Shown: piece after piece, positions 43,893-52,924 of the stretch | Layout of the letters: every line of letters starts with the position of its first letter | How positions within the stretch are numbered: the stretch's first letter is position 1 | Assembly (NCBI RefSeq): GCF_003860565.1 | Contig: NZ_CP034157.1 | Coordinates: 434,001-498,000, forward strand | Direction: 5' to 3' | Length of the DNA: 64,000 nucleotides | From: Cloacibacterium normanense | GTDB taxonomy: Bacteria > Bacteroidota > Bacteroidia > Flavobacteriales > Weeksellaceae | Translations under genes and position numbers: made by a program | Notes under the pieces: generated by a model | What the model was told of the DNA's origin: nothing | Databases searched by the model: none | What the model saw: the letters and a program-made list of their open reading frames with translations, nothing else

Positions 43893-45335
43893 TTAATTCT
43901 TTAAAGGAATATTTTTCAGAATTTCTTGTAAATATTTCCAGAATTTTTGAGTAGAAGGAATATTCGCTCTTTCGTCTGGAGAATGCGCTCCTCTAATCGT
44001 AGGACCGAAACTTACCATTTCCATTTTTGGATAATTCGCTCCAATAATTCCACATTCTAAACCAGCATGACAAGCAACAACGTGAGGTTTTGCCCCGAAA
44101 TCTTTCTCGTAAATTTCTGTCATAATTTTAATGATTTCTGCACCTGGTTTTGGTTTCCAACCTGGATATGAACCCGAAAAGTCAACTTGCATTCCTGCTA
44201 GTTCAAAAACAGATTTCAGTTGTTCGGCAACAGCCATTTTGGTAGATTCTACCGAAGAACGAGTTAAGTTTAAGATTTTTAAACCACCGTTTTTCAATTC
44301 TACTCTTGCAATATTGTTAGAAGCTTCTACTAAATCTGCAACGTCTGGAGACATTCTGTATACACCATTGTGAGCAGATTTTAAAGCTAAAATAATTTTT
44401 TTAGAGTCTTCTACAGAAAGTCCGTTCTCTATATTTTCAGCGGTAGCGAAATTGATTTCTAAATCTTTTTCAACCGAAGCAAATTCTTCTAAAATATCAG
44501 ATTTAAGGGTTTCTAATTTCTGTAAATATTCAGAAGTGTTATTTACAGCAACCAAAGCGTGAGCTTCTCTAGGAATAGCGTTTCTCAATCCGCCTCCGTC
44601 AATAGAAATCAATTGAATTTCGTTAGAAATTCCTGCATAAAGCAATCTTCCAAGAATTACATTAGAGTTGCCAAAACCTTTATGAATATCCATTCCAGAG
44701 TGACCTCCTTGTAAACCTTTGATTTCAATTTTTACAAAATTAGATGAAGTGGAAGTCAGATTATAGTTTGCAGAAGCCGTTACATCGATTCCACCAGCGC
44801 AACCTATATCTATTTCGTCATCTTCTTCTGTATCTAGATTTAATAAAATTTCTCCTGTCAATTGACCTGGTTTTAAACCAAGCGCACCCGTCATTCCCGT
44901 TTCTTCATCTATCGTAAAAAGAGCTTCAATCGCAGGATGAGCTATATCTGTACTTTCTAAAATGCTCATAATAGCTGCAACGCCAAGTCCATTGTCTGCA
45001 CCTAAAGTGGTTCCTTTTGCTTTTACCCAATCTCCGTCTACATACATTTCGATTCCTTGTGTGTCAAAATCGAAATCTACATCATTGTTTTTCTGACAAA
45101 CCATGTCAAGGTGAGATTGTAAAACCACGGTTTGACGGTTTTCCATTCCTGCGGTTGCTGGTTTTTTGATGATGACGTTTCCTACTTCGTCTACAGAAGT
45201 GGGTAAACCAAGATTTTCGCCAAAATTTTTAATAAAAGCGATAACTCTTTCTTCCTTTTTAGAAGGACGTGGAACGGCATTAAGCGCCGCAAAGTTTTTC
45301 CAAATATTTTGAGGTTCTAAATGGGTAATTGACAT
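43893..45335 (-). CDS. pepD: Aminoacyl-histidine dipeptidase PepD (M20 family)
   Basis: A 480-residue cytosolic zinc dipeptidase (peptidase D, beta-alanyl/aminoacyl-histidine type). The metal ligands appear in VVLQSHLDMVCQKNND (His, Asp), TTLGADNGLGVAAIMSIL (bridging Asp), FTIDEETGMTGALGL (catalytic Glu pair) and VACHAGLECGIIG (His). The dimerisation or lid domain inserted at about 180-360 has KGLQGGHSGMDIHKGFGNSN. FGPTIRGAHSPDERANI gives the final His. Length fits PepD (about 485). It is a single-gene unit with minus-strand -7 element TATCTTTG at 45359-45352. Confidence 0.94.
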   Translation of the reverse strand: MSITHLEPQNIWKNFAALNAVPRPSKKEERVIAFIKNFGENLGLPTSVDEVGNVIIKKPATAGMENRQTVVLQSHLDMVCQKNNDVDFDFDTQGIEMYVDGDWVKAKGTTLGADNGLGVAAIMSILESTDIAHPAIEALFTIDEETGMTGALGLKPGQLTGEILLNLDTEEDDEIDIGCAGGIDVTASANYNLTSTSSNFVKIEIKGLQGGHSGMDIHKGFGNSNVILGRLLYAGISNEIQLISIDGGGLRNAIPREAHALVAVNNTSEYLQKLETLKSDILEEFASVEKDLEINFATAENIENGLSVEDSKKIILALKSAHNGVYRMSPDVADLVEASNNIARVELKNGGLKILNLTRSSVESTKMAVAEQLKSVFELAGMQVDFSGSYPGWKPKPGAEIIKIMTEIYEKDFGAKPHVVACHAGLECGIIGANYPKMEMVSFGPTIRGAHSPDERANIPSTQKFWKYLQEILKNIPLKN

Positions 45336-45382
45336 ATAAAATGATTTCTTACAAAGATAATGAATCGTGAAAATGTAAACAT

Positions 45383-45409
45383 AAAAAAACCTGCAAAATG
45401 CAGGCTTTT
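45383..45409 (-). terminator. Terminator after the 45413-45799 gene
   Basis: CCTGC (45390-45394) pairs with GCAGG (45400-45404) with A-rich and T-rich flanks that extend the stem. Confidence 0.75.
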
Positions 45410-45412
45410 CTT

Positions 45413-45799
45413 TTATTTTTTAGCAAGTAAATCTACTTGTTCGTAAATTTTTTTCTTATATTGTTCTAATTCTTCGCCGTATTTTTCTAAAAATAATCGA
45501 GCGCTCATTCCATAAACTGCTTTGTTAATGGTAGTAAAGTCTTTTTCGTTTTGCTTCATCAGCGTTTCATAATCTTCTGAAGAAAGTTCTGCTTTCTTTG
45601 ATTTAATGTATTTTCTGATGTCAAAATAATATTTGCTAATTTCTAAATCTGCTTCATTGTTTTTAAACGAAGCATCATTCATGGTAAAATAGCTTTGATA
45701 ATTATCGCTATCTCTTTTTACATTGTTAGAAGAAGAATTTTGTTGCGCAAAAGAAAGCACAGAAACTATCATTGCGGAAAGTAATATTAGCTTTTTCAT
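45413..45799 (-). CDS. Small exported helical protein, function unknown
   Basis: A 128-residue protein with a cleavable signal peptide (MKKLILLSAMIVSVLSFAQ). The mature part is charged and mainly helical (EADLEISKYYFDIRKYIKSK; ARLFLEKYGEELEQYKKKIY), without Cys. I do not recognise a family. It has its own -7 element (minus-strand TATCTTTG at 45824-45817) and terminator, so it is an independent unit. Confidence 0.7.
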   Translation of the reverse strand: MKKLILLSAMIVSVLSFAQQNSSSNNVKRDSDNYQSYFTMNDASFKNNEADLEISKYYFDIRKYIKSKKAELSSEDYETLMKQNEKDFTTINKAVYGMSARLFLEKYGEELEQYKKKIYEQVDLLAKK

Positions 45800-45846
45800 A
45801 ATTTTTTGGATTTTATCAAAGATAATAAATATTTTTTGATTTGATG

Positions 45847-46443
45847 TTAACCTTTTGCTCTTTCTAATAAAACCATCATCATTAGGCTTAAAACCACTAA
45901 AGTTTCATCTTCATCTGCAATGTCATTGATTTGGTCTAACTGAAATTTTCTACCAAAAAATGAAGGCATTTTCTTCAAACGGTAAATTTCCTTCCCGTTA
46001 TTATCATGAACGATATAAGTAGGATTGAAAAAATAACCTGTAAAAATTCCCAAAATTGGAATTTCGGTAAAGAATCCGTCTATAATTTTTACCCAAGCGT
46101 TTTCTTCCTGAACTTTATATTTTTGGTTGTCAAAAGCATCTAAAACAAAATATGTTGCCTTCCAAATAGAGCGCATTCCTTTTCTGGCGATTTTTCCTAA
46201 ATTCTTTCCAGTGTGGTCTGTTATCGCATAACTTGCGTTAAAATCTATCCATTGATTAGCTCTTATTCTAAAGTTTTCCTGCGTTCTGCTTTCGTTATTG
46301 TAAACAACTACATCTTCTTTTAGTTTGAATAATTTTTGACGAACATAAGCCAAAGAATTTCCGTTTTTGTCAGAAATATTGAAATCACTCGCCAATGTAG
46401 AAATTTTGAATTTTAAAAATAGCGGATACTGAAGATTCTGCAT
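45847..46443 (-). CDS. LURP-one/tubby-like fold protein
   Basis: A 198-residue protein without a signal peptide. The pattern of strands ending in short turns (FNISDKNGNSLAYVRQKLFK; SYAITDHTGKNLGKIARKG; YIVHDNNGKEIYRLKKM) is that of LURP-one-related/scramblase-like proteins with a tubby C2 barrel. The last 25 residues include the hydrophobic run VVLSLMMMVLLE. Assignment rests on pattern only and should be taken as likely, not proven. Function in bacteria is unknown. Confidence 0.6.
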   Translation of the reverse strand: MQNLQYPLFLKFKISTLASDFNISDKNGNSLAYVRQKLFKLKEDVVVYNNESRTQENFRIRANQWIDFNASYAITDHTGKNLGKIARKGMRSIWKATYFVLDAFDNQKYKVQEENAWVKIIDGFFTEIPILGIFTGYFFNPTYIVHDNNGKEIYRLKKMPSFFGRKFQLDQINDIADEDETLVVLSLMMMVLLERAKG

Positions 46444-46469
46444 AGAAATATATTTTGGATAAAGATAAT

Positions 46470-46500
46470 TTTAAATTTTCAAATTTTCAGATTTTCAAAT
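46470..46500. repeat. AATTTTCA quasi-tandem repeat before recR
   Basis: TTTAAATTTTCAAATTTTCAG and ATTTTCAAATT repeat an AAATTTTCA unit about three times in the short gap before recR; same class as other word-like repeats here. Confidence 0.6.
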
Positions 46501-46519
46501 TAAAAAGTACATTTGTATA

Positions 46520-47131
46520 ATGAATTTTCCCAGTAAAGTTTTAGAAAAAGCCGTAGAAGAAATTTCTAGTTTGCCCGGAATTGGTAAAAAATCTGCATTG
46601 AGACTTGCTTTGCATTTGCTTCGCGTTCCAGAATCTCAAGGAATGGCACTAGGTAAAGCCATCCAAAAATTGGTAACAGACATTAAATATTGTCAAGAAT
46701 GTCATAATTTTTCAGATGAAGATATTTGCGAAATTTGCAGTAATCATAAGAGAAATGATGAGGTGCTCTGTATTGTAGAAGATGTAAGAGATGTCATGGC
46801 GATAGAAAATACAGCAAAATTTAATGGTAAATATTTGGTTTTGGGAGGTAAAATTTCTCCTATGGAAGGAATTGGGCCGCACCAGTTGAATATTTCTTCT
46901 ATTGAAAGAAAACTGAATGAAGGAAAAGTAAAAGAATTGATTTTTGCGCTTTCTGCAACCATGGAAGGAGACACTACAGCGTATTATTTATACAAAAAAT
47001 TCAAAGAGTTTCCGGTGACTTTTTCTACCATTGCTCGTGGAATTTCCGTAGGTGATGAACTAGAATATGCAGACGAAATTTCCCTAGGAAGAAGTATTGT
47101 GAACCGTTTGCCTTACAACGAGTCTAATTAA
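46520..47131 (+). CDS. recR: Recombination protein RecR
   Basis: RecR works with RecO and RecF to load RecA at single-stranded gaps. The 203-residue protein has a helix-hairpin-helix (SSLPGIGKKSALRLALHLL, residues 13-31), a Cys4 zinc finger (CQECHNFSDEDICEIC), the Toprim domain (LCIVEDVRDVMAIE; YLVLGGKISPMEGIGP) and the C-terminal Walker B-like region. A TACATTTG -7 element ends only 4 nt before the ATG. Its stop overlaps, by 4 bp, the stop of the convergent membrane-protein gene. Confidence 0.95.
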   Translation: MNFPSKVLEKAVEEISSLPGIGKKSALRLALHLLRVPESQGMALGKAIQKLVTDIKYCQECHNFSDEDICEICSNHKRNDEVLCIVEDVRDVMAIENTAKFNGKYLVLGGKISPMEGIGPHQLNISSIERKLNEGKVKELIFALSATMEGDTTAYYLYKKFKEFPVTFSTIARGISVGDELEYADEISLGRSIVNRLPYNESN

Positions 47132-48690
47132 TTATAAATTATTAATTCTGTGTCTTTTGGAAGCTGTTTTTTAAAATTTTTAAGAGACTCAAGTAAGTCA
47201 TTTTTTAAATTACTATTTTGGGGAATATAAAAACTTACTTTGTTATCACCGAATACTTGATGATGTAGATTTTTTAATTCTGCAATTTTTACTCTAGTCT
47301 TCATTTTATCATTGGAAAACCAGCTGTCGTAAATTACCATTAAATCATAATTTACATGATTTAGATAGTATTTATATTGTTCTGGATTATTTTTCTTTAA
47401 AATTAAAATATTAGTAGAGCCTAGTCCCATTAAATCTATAATTTTTACATCTGAGAAGTAACAAATTGCACCAATATCATTTGCGATTACAGTTTTTATT
47501 TTTTTATTTTTTTGTAAAAACATCCCTATTTGTACTTGTTGACTGTAAATATTCTTTGCAGAAAATTCTAAATCTTTTTCAGATTGTAAAAATCTAGGTG
47601 TGAAGAGGGCAAAAATGAGTAATATAGTAGTTAAATAATATCTGTTTGTGTATTTTATTACGTTTTTTTTAAAAAATAATGGAACAGATACGATAATTAA
47701 AGTGAGGAGATACGACTCATATCTGTATAACCAATTAAATTTTGCAAATAATGAATGTAATATAATAGTAATGAATATTATTAAAAAAGTATCATTTTTT
47801 AATAATATATTATATGATTTTTTATAAAGTTCCTTTTTCGTTTTTTTATTAAGCGTAAAATTTAAAAATATAATAGTGATTAAAAACAATATAATTGAAA
47901 TTATAATAATCTTCCCTATAATGCTGGTTTGCTGAAAAAAAACGAAAGGATTTAATGATAAGTTACCTTTAACTAATAAACTGTTTGGGAAAAAAAATCC
48001 ACCTTTTTTTATGGAAAATAATCCAAAACTTATAACTGGGATTAATGATAATATTAAAATTGTGATGGCTTCTAAATTTCTTTTTTTTATCAATAGAAAA
48101 ATTATTGCTGGAAATAATATAAATAAGCTTTCGTATCTAGAAATAATTAAAAAGAAGGATGAAAGATAAACAAGGTATAGATGGTTATTTTTTAAGTAAT
48201 TACTTTCAATCCATTTAAATAAACTTAACCAAAAAATTGTGATAAAAAATATATGCAAAATATGTTCTAATCCCGTAACTGTTTGTATTTTTAATAAAAC
48301 AATGAAATATAAGCCAGTAAATATAGATGCTAATACTATTGGTTCATCTTTGTAATATAAATAAATAATTATTAAAAATAAATTTGCAATGAATATGTTT
48401 AGATATAATGATACAAGTGGATTGTTCTCCCATAGATTCATTAAAATTGACAATAAAATGCTAAAAAATGGAGATGATGAAGTACTACTGAATTCATATC
48501 TAGTAATACCCCAAACTTCATGAAAACTAATGTTTTTAGCTATACTAAGATGGATGTAACTATCGTCTAAAGGATAATAGTAATCTCCAAATTTTTCTTT
48601 TAAAGCGTTTATGTAATTTATGACATCAAAATTGAAAATTACTATTGCAAGTATTAAGATAAAGAAGGATAAATGTATGTTTTTTTTCAT
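47128..48690 (-). CDS. Polytopic membrane protein, GT-C/ArnT-like glycosyltransferase
   Basis: A 520-residue protein with about 11 hydrophobic segments. I choose ATG 48690 (MKKNIHLSFFILILAIVIF), seven codons inside the longest frame. The first periplasmic loop has YPLDDSYIHLSIAKNI, with an Asp pair placed as in GT-C polyprenyl-phosphate-sugar glycosyltransferases. The C-terminal soluble part has VIANDIGAICYFSDVKIIDLMGLGS, shared with uncharacterised proteins of that group (motif given in pieces: VIANDIGAICYF and KIIDLMGLGS). Very low G+C. It opens the 47-53 kb glycan cassette, divergent from the next four genes. Confidence 0.7.
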   Translation of the reverse strand: MKKNIHLSFFILILAIVIFNFDVINYINALKEKFGDYYYPLDDSYIHLSIAKNISFHEVWGITRYEFSSTSSSPFFSILLSILMNLWENNPLVSLYLNIFIANLFLIIIYLYYKDEPIVLASIFTGLYFIVLLKIQTVTGLEHILHIFFITIFWLSLFKWIESNYLKNNHLYLVYLSSFFLIISRYESLFILFPAIIFLLIKKRNLEAITILILSLIPVISFGLFSIKKGGFFFPNSLLVKGNLSLNPFVFFQQTSIIGKIIIISIILFLITIIFLNFTLNKKTKKELYKKSYNILLKNDTFLIIFITIILHSLFAKFNWLYRYESYLLTLIIVSVPLFFKKNVIKYTNRYYLTTILLIFALFTPRFLQSEKDLEFSAKNIYSQQVQIGMFLQKNKKIKTVIANDIGAICYFSDVKIIDLMGLGSTNILILKKNNPEQYKYYLNHVNYDLMVIYDSWFSNDKMKTRVKIAELKNLHHQVFGDNKVSFYIPQNSNLKNDLLESLKNFKKQLPKDTELIIYN

Positions 48691-48708
48691 TAGAGTATGA
48701 GTATAATA

Positions 48709-48744
48709 CAAATGTAAATAAATTTAAAGTATGCTATATTTTTG
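48709..48744. promoter_or_regulatory. Divergent -7 promoter elements of the glycan cassette
   Basis: TACATTTG on the minus strand (48716-48709) faces the GT-C-like gene; TATTTTTG on the plus strand (48737-48744) faces the four-gene operon from 48786. Neither has an obvious -33 TTG. Confidence 0.45.
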
Positions 48745-48785
48745 TATCAAGGGTAGTTTTTGTATTTTAGTAAATAAATTTAGAG

Positions 48786-49931
48786 ATGTATAATTGCTCC
48801 ATAAAAAAAATAAATGTTTTATTATTAATTTATTTGTTTATAAATAGCTTATTTATAATAAAATATACTCCCAATTTTGAAATTTTTATATTAATTATCT
48901 ACAATTTATTGATTTTTAATTTATTGTGTTTCTATGATAAAATAAACTTAAATGAAAAGATATTTGCATTTATCTTTTTCATGTTTATTATAGTTTTTTT
49001 TCTTTTTACTATTTATCTAAACTATTCTGTAGACGGTAATACTCTAAATGTAGATCGATGGTCAGCTCTGGAAAATGGAGCAAAAGCTCTAATTAATGGA
49101 GATTATCCGTATAATTTCTTAAGTCACATGCAGCATAAATCATCTAATTTGCCAATGCTGATGATTTTAGGATTGCCATTTTATCTTATTTTTGGGAGTG
49201 TAGGATACTTACAATCTTTTTGTTTTCTTCTTTTTGCCTTTTTAATCTATAAGATGTTTAAATCATACAAAGAAAGGTTATTAATACTTTTACTCATCGT
49301 ATTATCTCCAAGTTATGTATATGAAGTATACACCAAAAGTGATATGATGTCTAATTTTATAATCTTGCTATTGGGAATGTATTTAATTTTGAGAAACCTA
49401 GAGCAAAAGAGTGCAAAAAAAATAATAATTTTAGGATTATTTTCTTCTATGCTATTCTTAACAAGAATATCTAGTGTGATTCCGTTACTCTTGGTTTTAT
49501 TTTATCCATTCATAAGTTTTTCTTTAAAAAATAAATTAATTTTTATAATATCATCTCTTACAACTTCTATCATTATATTATATATAGGTTTTCATAATGC
49601 AAATAATTTTTCAGAAATTGTAAAAAATAATCCTTTTACAGTTCAGGCTACTAGGCAACCTTTATATATTACTCTAAGTTTTGTAATTTTATCTGTTCTA
49701 TTATCTTTTAGGATTAAAGTTAAGTCACAATATTATAGTTTTTCTGGACTTTTATTGTTTATGATGATCTTCATTTTCTTTATTATAAGTTTATTAAATT
49801 ATGGATTACAAAATGTTATCGCGAATTCCTATTTTGATATCAGTTACTTTAATATGTGTATGCCCTTTGTTATAGTGTCAATTGGGTTAATGTTTTTTAA
49901 TAATAAAAGATTAAAATTGTGGTCTCTGTAA
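48786..49931 (+). CDS. Polytopic membrane protein of the glycan cassette
   Basis: A 381-residue protein with about 10 hydrophobic helices and very low G+C. The loop after helix 4 has NVDRWSALENGAKALINGDYPYNF, reminiscent of mannosyltransferase/GT-C-like or polymerase-type proteins of surface polysaccharide clusters (motif in pieces: VDRWSALENGAKAL and NGDYPYNF). I cannot assign a family. It overlaps the next gene by 13 bp, so the products are probably made together. Likely role in export or assembly of a surface glycan is inferred from context. Confidence 0.6.
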   Translation: MYNCSIKKINVLLLIYLFINSLFIIKYTPNFEIFILIIYNLLIFNLLCFYDKINLNEKIFAFIFFMFIIVFFLFTIYLNYSVDGNTLNVDRWSALENGAKALINGDYPYNFLSHMQHKSSNLPMLMILGLPFYLIFGSVGYLQSFCFLLFAFLIYKMFKSYKERLLILLLIVLSPSYVYEVYTKSDMMSNFIILLLGMYLILRNLEQKSAKKIIILGLFSSMLFLTRISSVIPLLLVLFYPFISFSLKNKLIFIISSLTTSIIILYIGFHNANNFSEIVKNNPFTVQATRQPLYITLSFVILSVLLSFRIKVKSQYYSFSGLLLFMMIFIFFIISLLNYGLQNVIANSYFDISYFNMCMPFVIVSIGLMFFNNKRLKLWSL

Positions 49932-50719
49932 TTATTCCTCTATATAACGCGGAAACTACCATTTTAGCAGCACTAGAATCGGTAAAGAATCAATATGGTA
50001 ATTTTGATTTTGAAATTATAGTAGTGAATGATGGCTCTACAGATTCTAGTATATATAGAGTAAAGGAATTTATAGAAAAAAATCCAGAACTCAATATTCA
50101 GTTGATCCATCAGGAAAACAAAGGGGTTTCTTCTGCAAGAAATGCAGGGCTTCAATCTGCCAAGGGTGATTTTTTGGCTTTTTTAGATGCAGACGATGTT
50201 TGGCTTCCTCATAAAACTGCTGAACAATTAAAAATATTACAACAGCTTTCGTTAGATGCTGATTTTATTTCATGTAGAATTAATGATAACAAGTTGCTTT
50301 TTCCTTACTTTTCTAATAATAAATTAGTGAAAGTTACATTTAGAAAACTGCTCATTAGAAATGGAATTCCTACACCTACAGTAATTTTTAAAAGAAAAGT
50401 ACTTTCTAACACAGGTCTTTTTGATGATAATCAGAAATTTGCTGAAGACCACAACTATTGGTTGAAAATTTCACTTCATAACAAAATGTATATATTAGAC
50501 GAGAGTTTAGTGATTGCTGGAGGTGGAAAAAGAACTTTTGGTGTTTCTGGTTTATCAGCTAATTTGAAAAAAATGAAAAAAGGTTTTGCTAAAAATATTT
50601 TAGAGATGTATGAGGGTAATAGAATAAATGTAATAGAATATTTTTGTTTGAAATTTTTTTATGAAGCAAAATATTCGTTACTTTTAGTTAGACAATTTTT
50701 TTTTAATCTCAATAAATAA
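49919..50719 (+). CDS. Family 2 glycosyltransferase
   Basis: A 266-residue GT-A glycosyltransferase of family GT2. VSVIIPLYNAETTILAALES opens the nucleotide-binding fold; IIVVNDGSTDSS, NKGVSSARNAGLQSAKGDFL and the DxD-type FLDADDVWLPHK give the sugar-nucleotide and metal site. No transmembrane helix is seen, so it is cytoplasmic or peripheral. The frame has no ATG upstream of the conserved region: GTG 49919 is the best start, 13 bp inside the previous gene. The sugar is not predictable. Confidence 0.9.
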   Translation: MVSVIIPLYNAETTILAALESVKNQYGNFDFEIIVVNDGSTDSSIYRVKEFIEKNPELNIQLIHQENKGVSSARNAGLQSAKGDFLAFLDADDVWLPHKTAEQLKILQQLSLDADFISCRINDNKLLFPYFSNNKLVKVTFRKLLIRNGIPTPTVIFKRKVLSNTGLFDDNQKFAEDHNYWLKISLHNKMYILDESLVIAGGGKRTFGVSGLSANLKKMKKGFAKNILEMYEGNRINVIEYFCLKFFYEAKYSLLLVRQFFFNLNK

Positions 50720-50723
50720 TTCT

Positions 50724-51854
50724 ATGAATATATTGATAACTGGTGGCGCTGGCTTTATTGGGAGTAATCTTAGTCTCAGACTTTTAGAAAAAGGTTATCA
50801 GGTAACCGTTTTAGATAATTTATTGCCTCAAGTGCATGGCGAAAATCCAGAAGAAGAATCTCCGCTATTTCAGAATATTTTAGGTAAAGTAAATTTTATA
50901 AAAGGAGATGTAACCAAAAAATCTGATTGGCAAAAAGTTCTTAATAATCAAGACGCAATTATACATTTAGCTGCATTAACAGGAACAGGACAATCTATGT
51001 ATCAGATAGATAAATATACAGATGTTAATGTTTCTGGAACTGCAAAAATGTTAGATGTTTTAGTAAATGAGAGTCATCAAATTAAAAAAGTTATTCTAGC
51101 ATCTTCTAGAGCAGTTTATGGTGAAGGAAAATATTTTCATAAAGATTTAGGAATTGTTTATCCGGAATCTAGAAAATTAGGTGATTTAGAAAATGCTGAT
51201 TTTGAAGTAAAAAGTAACATGGGAGAAATCCTTACACCGCTTCCTACAGATGAATCATCCTCACTTCATCCTATTTCAGTGTACGGAATTACAAAACAAA
51301 TTCAAGAGCAATTGGTGATGTCTGTCTGTAGTTCTGTCAATATTGATGCAGTGGCATTAAGATTTCAGAATGTATATGGTGCAGGTCAATCTTTACAAAA
51401 TCCTTACACAGGAATTCTATCTATTTTTTCTAGTCAAATATTGAATGATGAAAACCTCAATATTTTTGAAGACGGAGAAGAATCTAGAGATTTTATTTAC
51501 ATAGATGATGCAGTAGAGGCCATTATCTTATCACTTGAAAATACGGATTTAAATAAAGAAATTTTTAACATCGGTACAGGAATCTCTACAACCGTTTTAG
51601 ATGTGGCAAAAACTCTTAAAAAATATTATAAAAAAGATATTGAAATAAATATTTCGGGGCAATTTAGAATAGGAGATATAAGGCATAATTTTGCAGAGAT
51701 TTCTTGGGCTCAAAAAAAATTAAATTTTTATCCAAAAATTTCATTTGAAGAAGGGATTAGAAAATTTACAACATGGGTTCTTAAACAAAAAAAAGGTAAA
51801 ATAAATCTTAATCAATCATTGAATGAGATGAGAGAAAAAGGACTTTTAAAATGA
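50724..51854 (+). CDS. NAD-dependent nucleotide-sugar epimerase/dehydratase (extended SDR)
   Basis: A 376-residue extended short-chain dehydrogenase. The NAD site is MNILITGGAGFIGSNLSLRL, followed by VLDNLLPQVHGENP, a phrase I associate with dTDP-L-rhamnose 4-epimerase-like enzymes. The active site has SSRAVYGEG (Ser region) and YGITK (Tyr-x3-Lys). DFIYIDDAVEAIILSLE and FNIGTGISTTVLDVAKTL are conserved. It should supply a modified sugar nucleotide for the adjacent glycosyltransferases; the exact substrate is uncertain. The stop overlaps the next start (ATGA). Confidence 0.85.
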   Translation: MNILITGGAGFIGSNLSLRLLEKGYQVTVLDNLLPQVHGENPEEESPLFQNILGKVNFIKGDVTKKSDWQKVLNNQDAIIHLAALTGTGQSMYQIDKYTDVNVSGTAKMLDVLVNESHQIKKVILASSRAVYGEGKYFHKDLGIVYPESRKLGDLENADFEVKSNMGEILTPLPTDESSSLHPISVYGITKQIQEQLVMSVCSSVNIDAVALRFQNVYGAGQSLQNPYTGILSIFSSQILNDENLNIFEDGEESRDFIYIDDAVEAIILSLENTDLNKEIFNIGTGISTTVLDVAKTLKKYYKKDIEINISGQFRIGDIRHNFAEISWAQKKLNFYPKISFEEGIRKFTTWVLKQKKGKINLNQSLNEMREKGLLK

Positions 51855-52873
51855 TTCAACTGAAGAATAAAAAAATACTTTTTGTTTCCGTAAGTTTTTT
51901 TAATTACGAAAAAGCTATTGTTTCTAAACTCGAAGAATTAGGAGCAATTGTAGATTTTTATGACGATAGACCATCTAATTCTCTAATTAATAAAGCTATT
52001 GTACGATTAAATAAGAAATTAATTTCTTCTAAAATTAATCATTATTATAAAAAAATTTTAAAAGAAATAAATCAAGAAAATTATGATTATTTTTTACTAA
52101 TCAAAGGAGAAGCTACACCTCGTTTTTTTGTGAAAGAATTGAAAGCTCGTCTTCCTAAACTCAAAACAATTTATTATACTTTTGATTCATTTACTGAATA
52201 TCCTCATCTCGTTTCACATTTAAATGATTTTGATGAAAATTTCACTTTTGATAGAAATGATGCTCATAAATATGGATTGCATTTTCGTCCCTTATTTTTT
52301 TTAGATGAATATTACAAGAAGAGAAAGGAAATAAAATCTCCAGAAATTGATATTGCATTTGTAGGGAGCGCACATACAGACCGATATATTATTGGAGAGA
52401 ATGTAAGATGCATAGCAGAAAAACTTCAATTAAAAACTTTTTTTTATTATTATGCTATGGATAAGTTTGTTTTTAAGTTAAAGAAAATATTTGATAAGAA
52501 TTTGCAATATTTCAATATAAAAAAACTGAGTTTTAAAACACTTTCTCATCAGCAAATCATTGAAATATATCAAAAAACAAAATCCGTCTTAGATATCAAT
52601 AAACCCTTTCAAAATGGATTAACCATTAGAACTTTTGAAGTTTTAGCATTAGGTAAAAAACTCATTACCACAAATGCAGATGTAATAAATTATCCACTTT
52701 ATCATCCACAAAATATTTTGATTATAAATAGAGAAAATATAATCTTAGAAAAATTTTTCTTTGAAACAGAATTCAAAGAAATTGAAAATGAAATTTTACA
52801 GAAAATGTCTTTAGAATCTTTTATAGAGTGTCTTTTTGTAAAAAATCAAGATGAATATTGGAACAATCAATAA
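51851..52873 (+). CDS. CgeB-like glycosyltransferase
   Basis: A 340-residue protein with a GT-B-like layout. The N-terminal Rossmann half begins KKILFVSVSFFNYEKAIVSK and includes YDYFLLIKGEATPRFF and YYTFDSFTEYPHL. The C-terminal half has DIAFVGSAHTDR and DINKPFQNGLTIRTFEVLAL, the region that resembles CgeB/spore-coat glycosyltransferases (seen here as QNGLTIRTFEVLALGKKLIT). It overlaps the epimerase gene by 4 bp and is the last gene of the operon, ending at a strong terminator. Confidence 0.75.
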   Translation: MIQLKNKKILFVSVSFFNYEKAIVSKLEELGAIVDFYDDRPSNSLINKAIVRLNKKLISSKINHYYKKILKEINQENYDYFLLIKGEATPRFFVKELKARLPKLKTIYYTFDSFTEYPHLVSHLNDFDENFTFDRNDAHKYGLHFRPLFFLDEYYKKRKEIKSPEIDIAFVGSAHTDRYIIGENVRCIAEKLQLKTFFYYYAMDKFVFKLKKIFDKNLQYFNIKKLSFKTLSHQQIIEIYQKTKSVLDINKPFQNGLTIRTFEVLALGKKLITTNADVINYPLYHPQNILIINRENIILEKFFFETEFKEIENEILQKMSLESFIECLFVKNQDEYWNNQ

Positions 52874-52905
52874 AAAAGCGATTCAGAATTTCTGAATCGC
52901 TTTTT
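52873..52905. terminator. Bidirectional terminator between the glycan operon and secG
   Basis: A 15-bp stem, AAAAAGCGATTCAGA (52873-52887) with TCTGAATCGCTTTTT (52891-52905), loop ATT; it overlaps the last base of the stop codon and serves secG on the other strand. Confidence 0.92.
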
Positions 52906-52924
52906 AAATATCGTAAATAATAAA

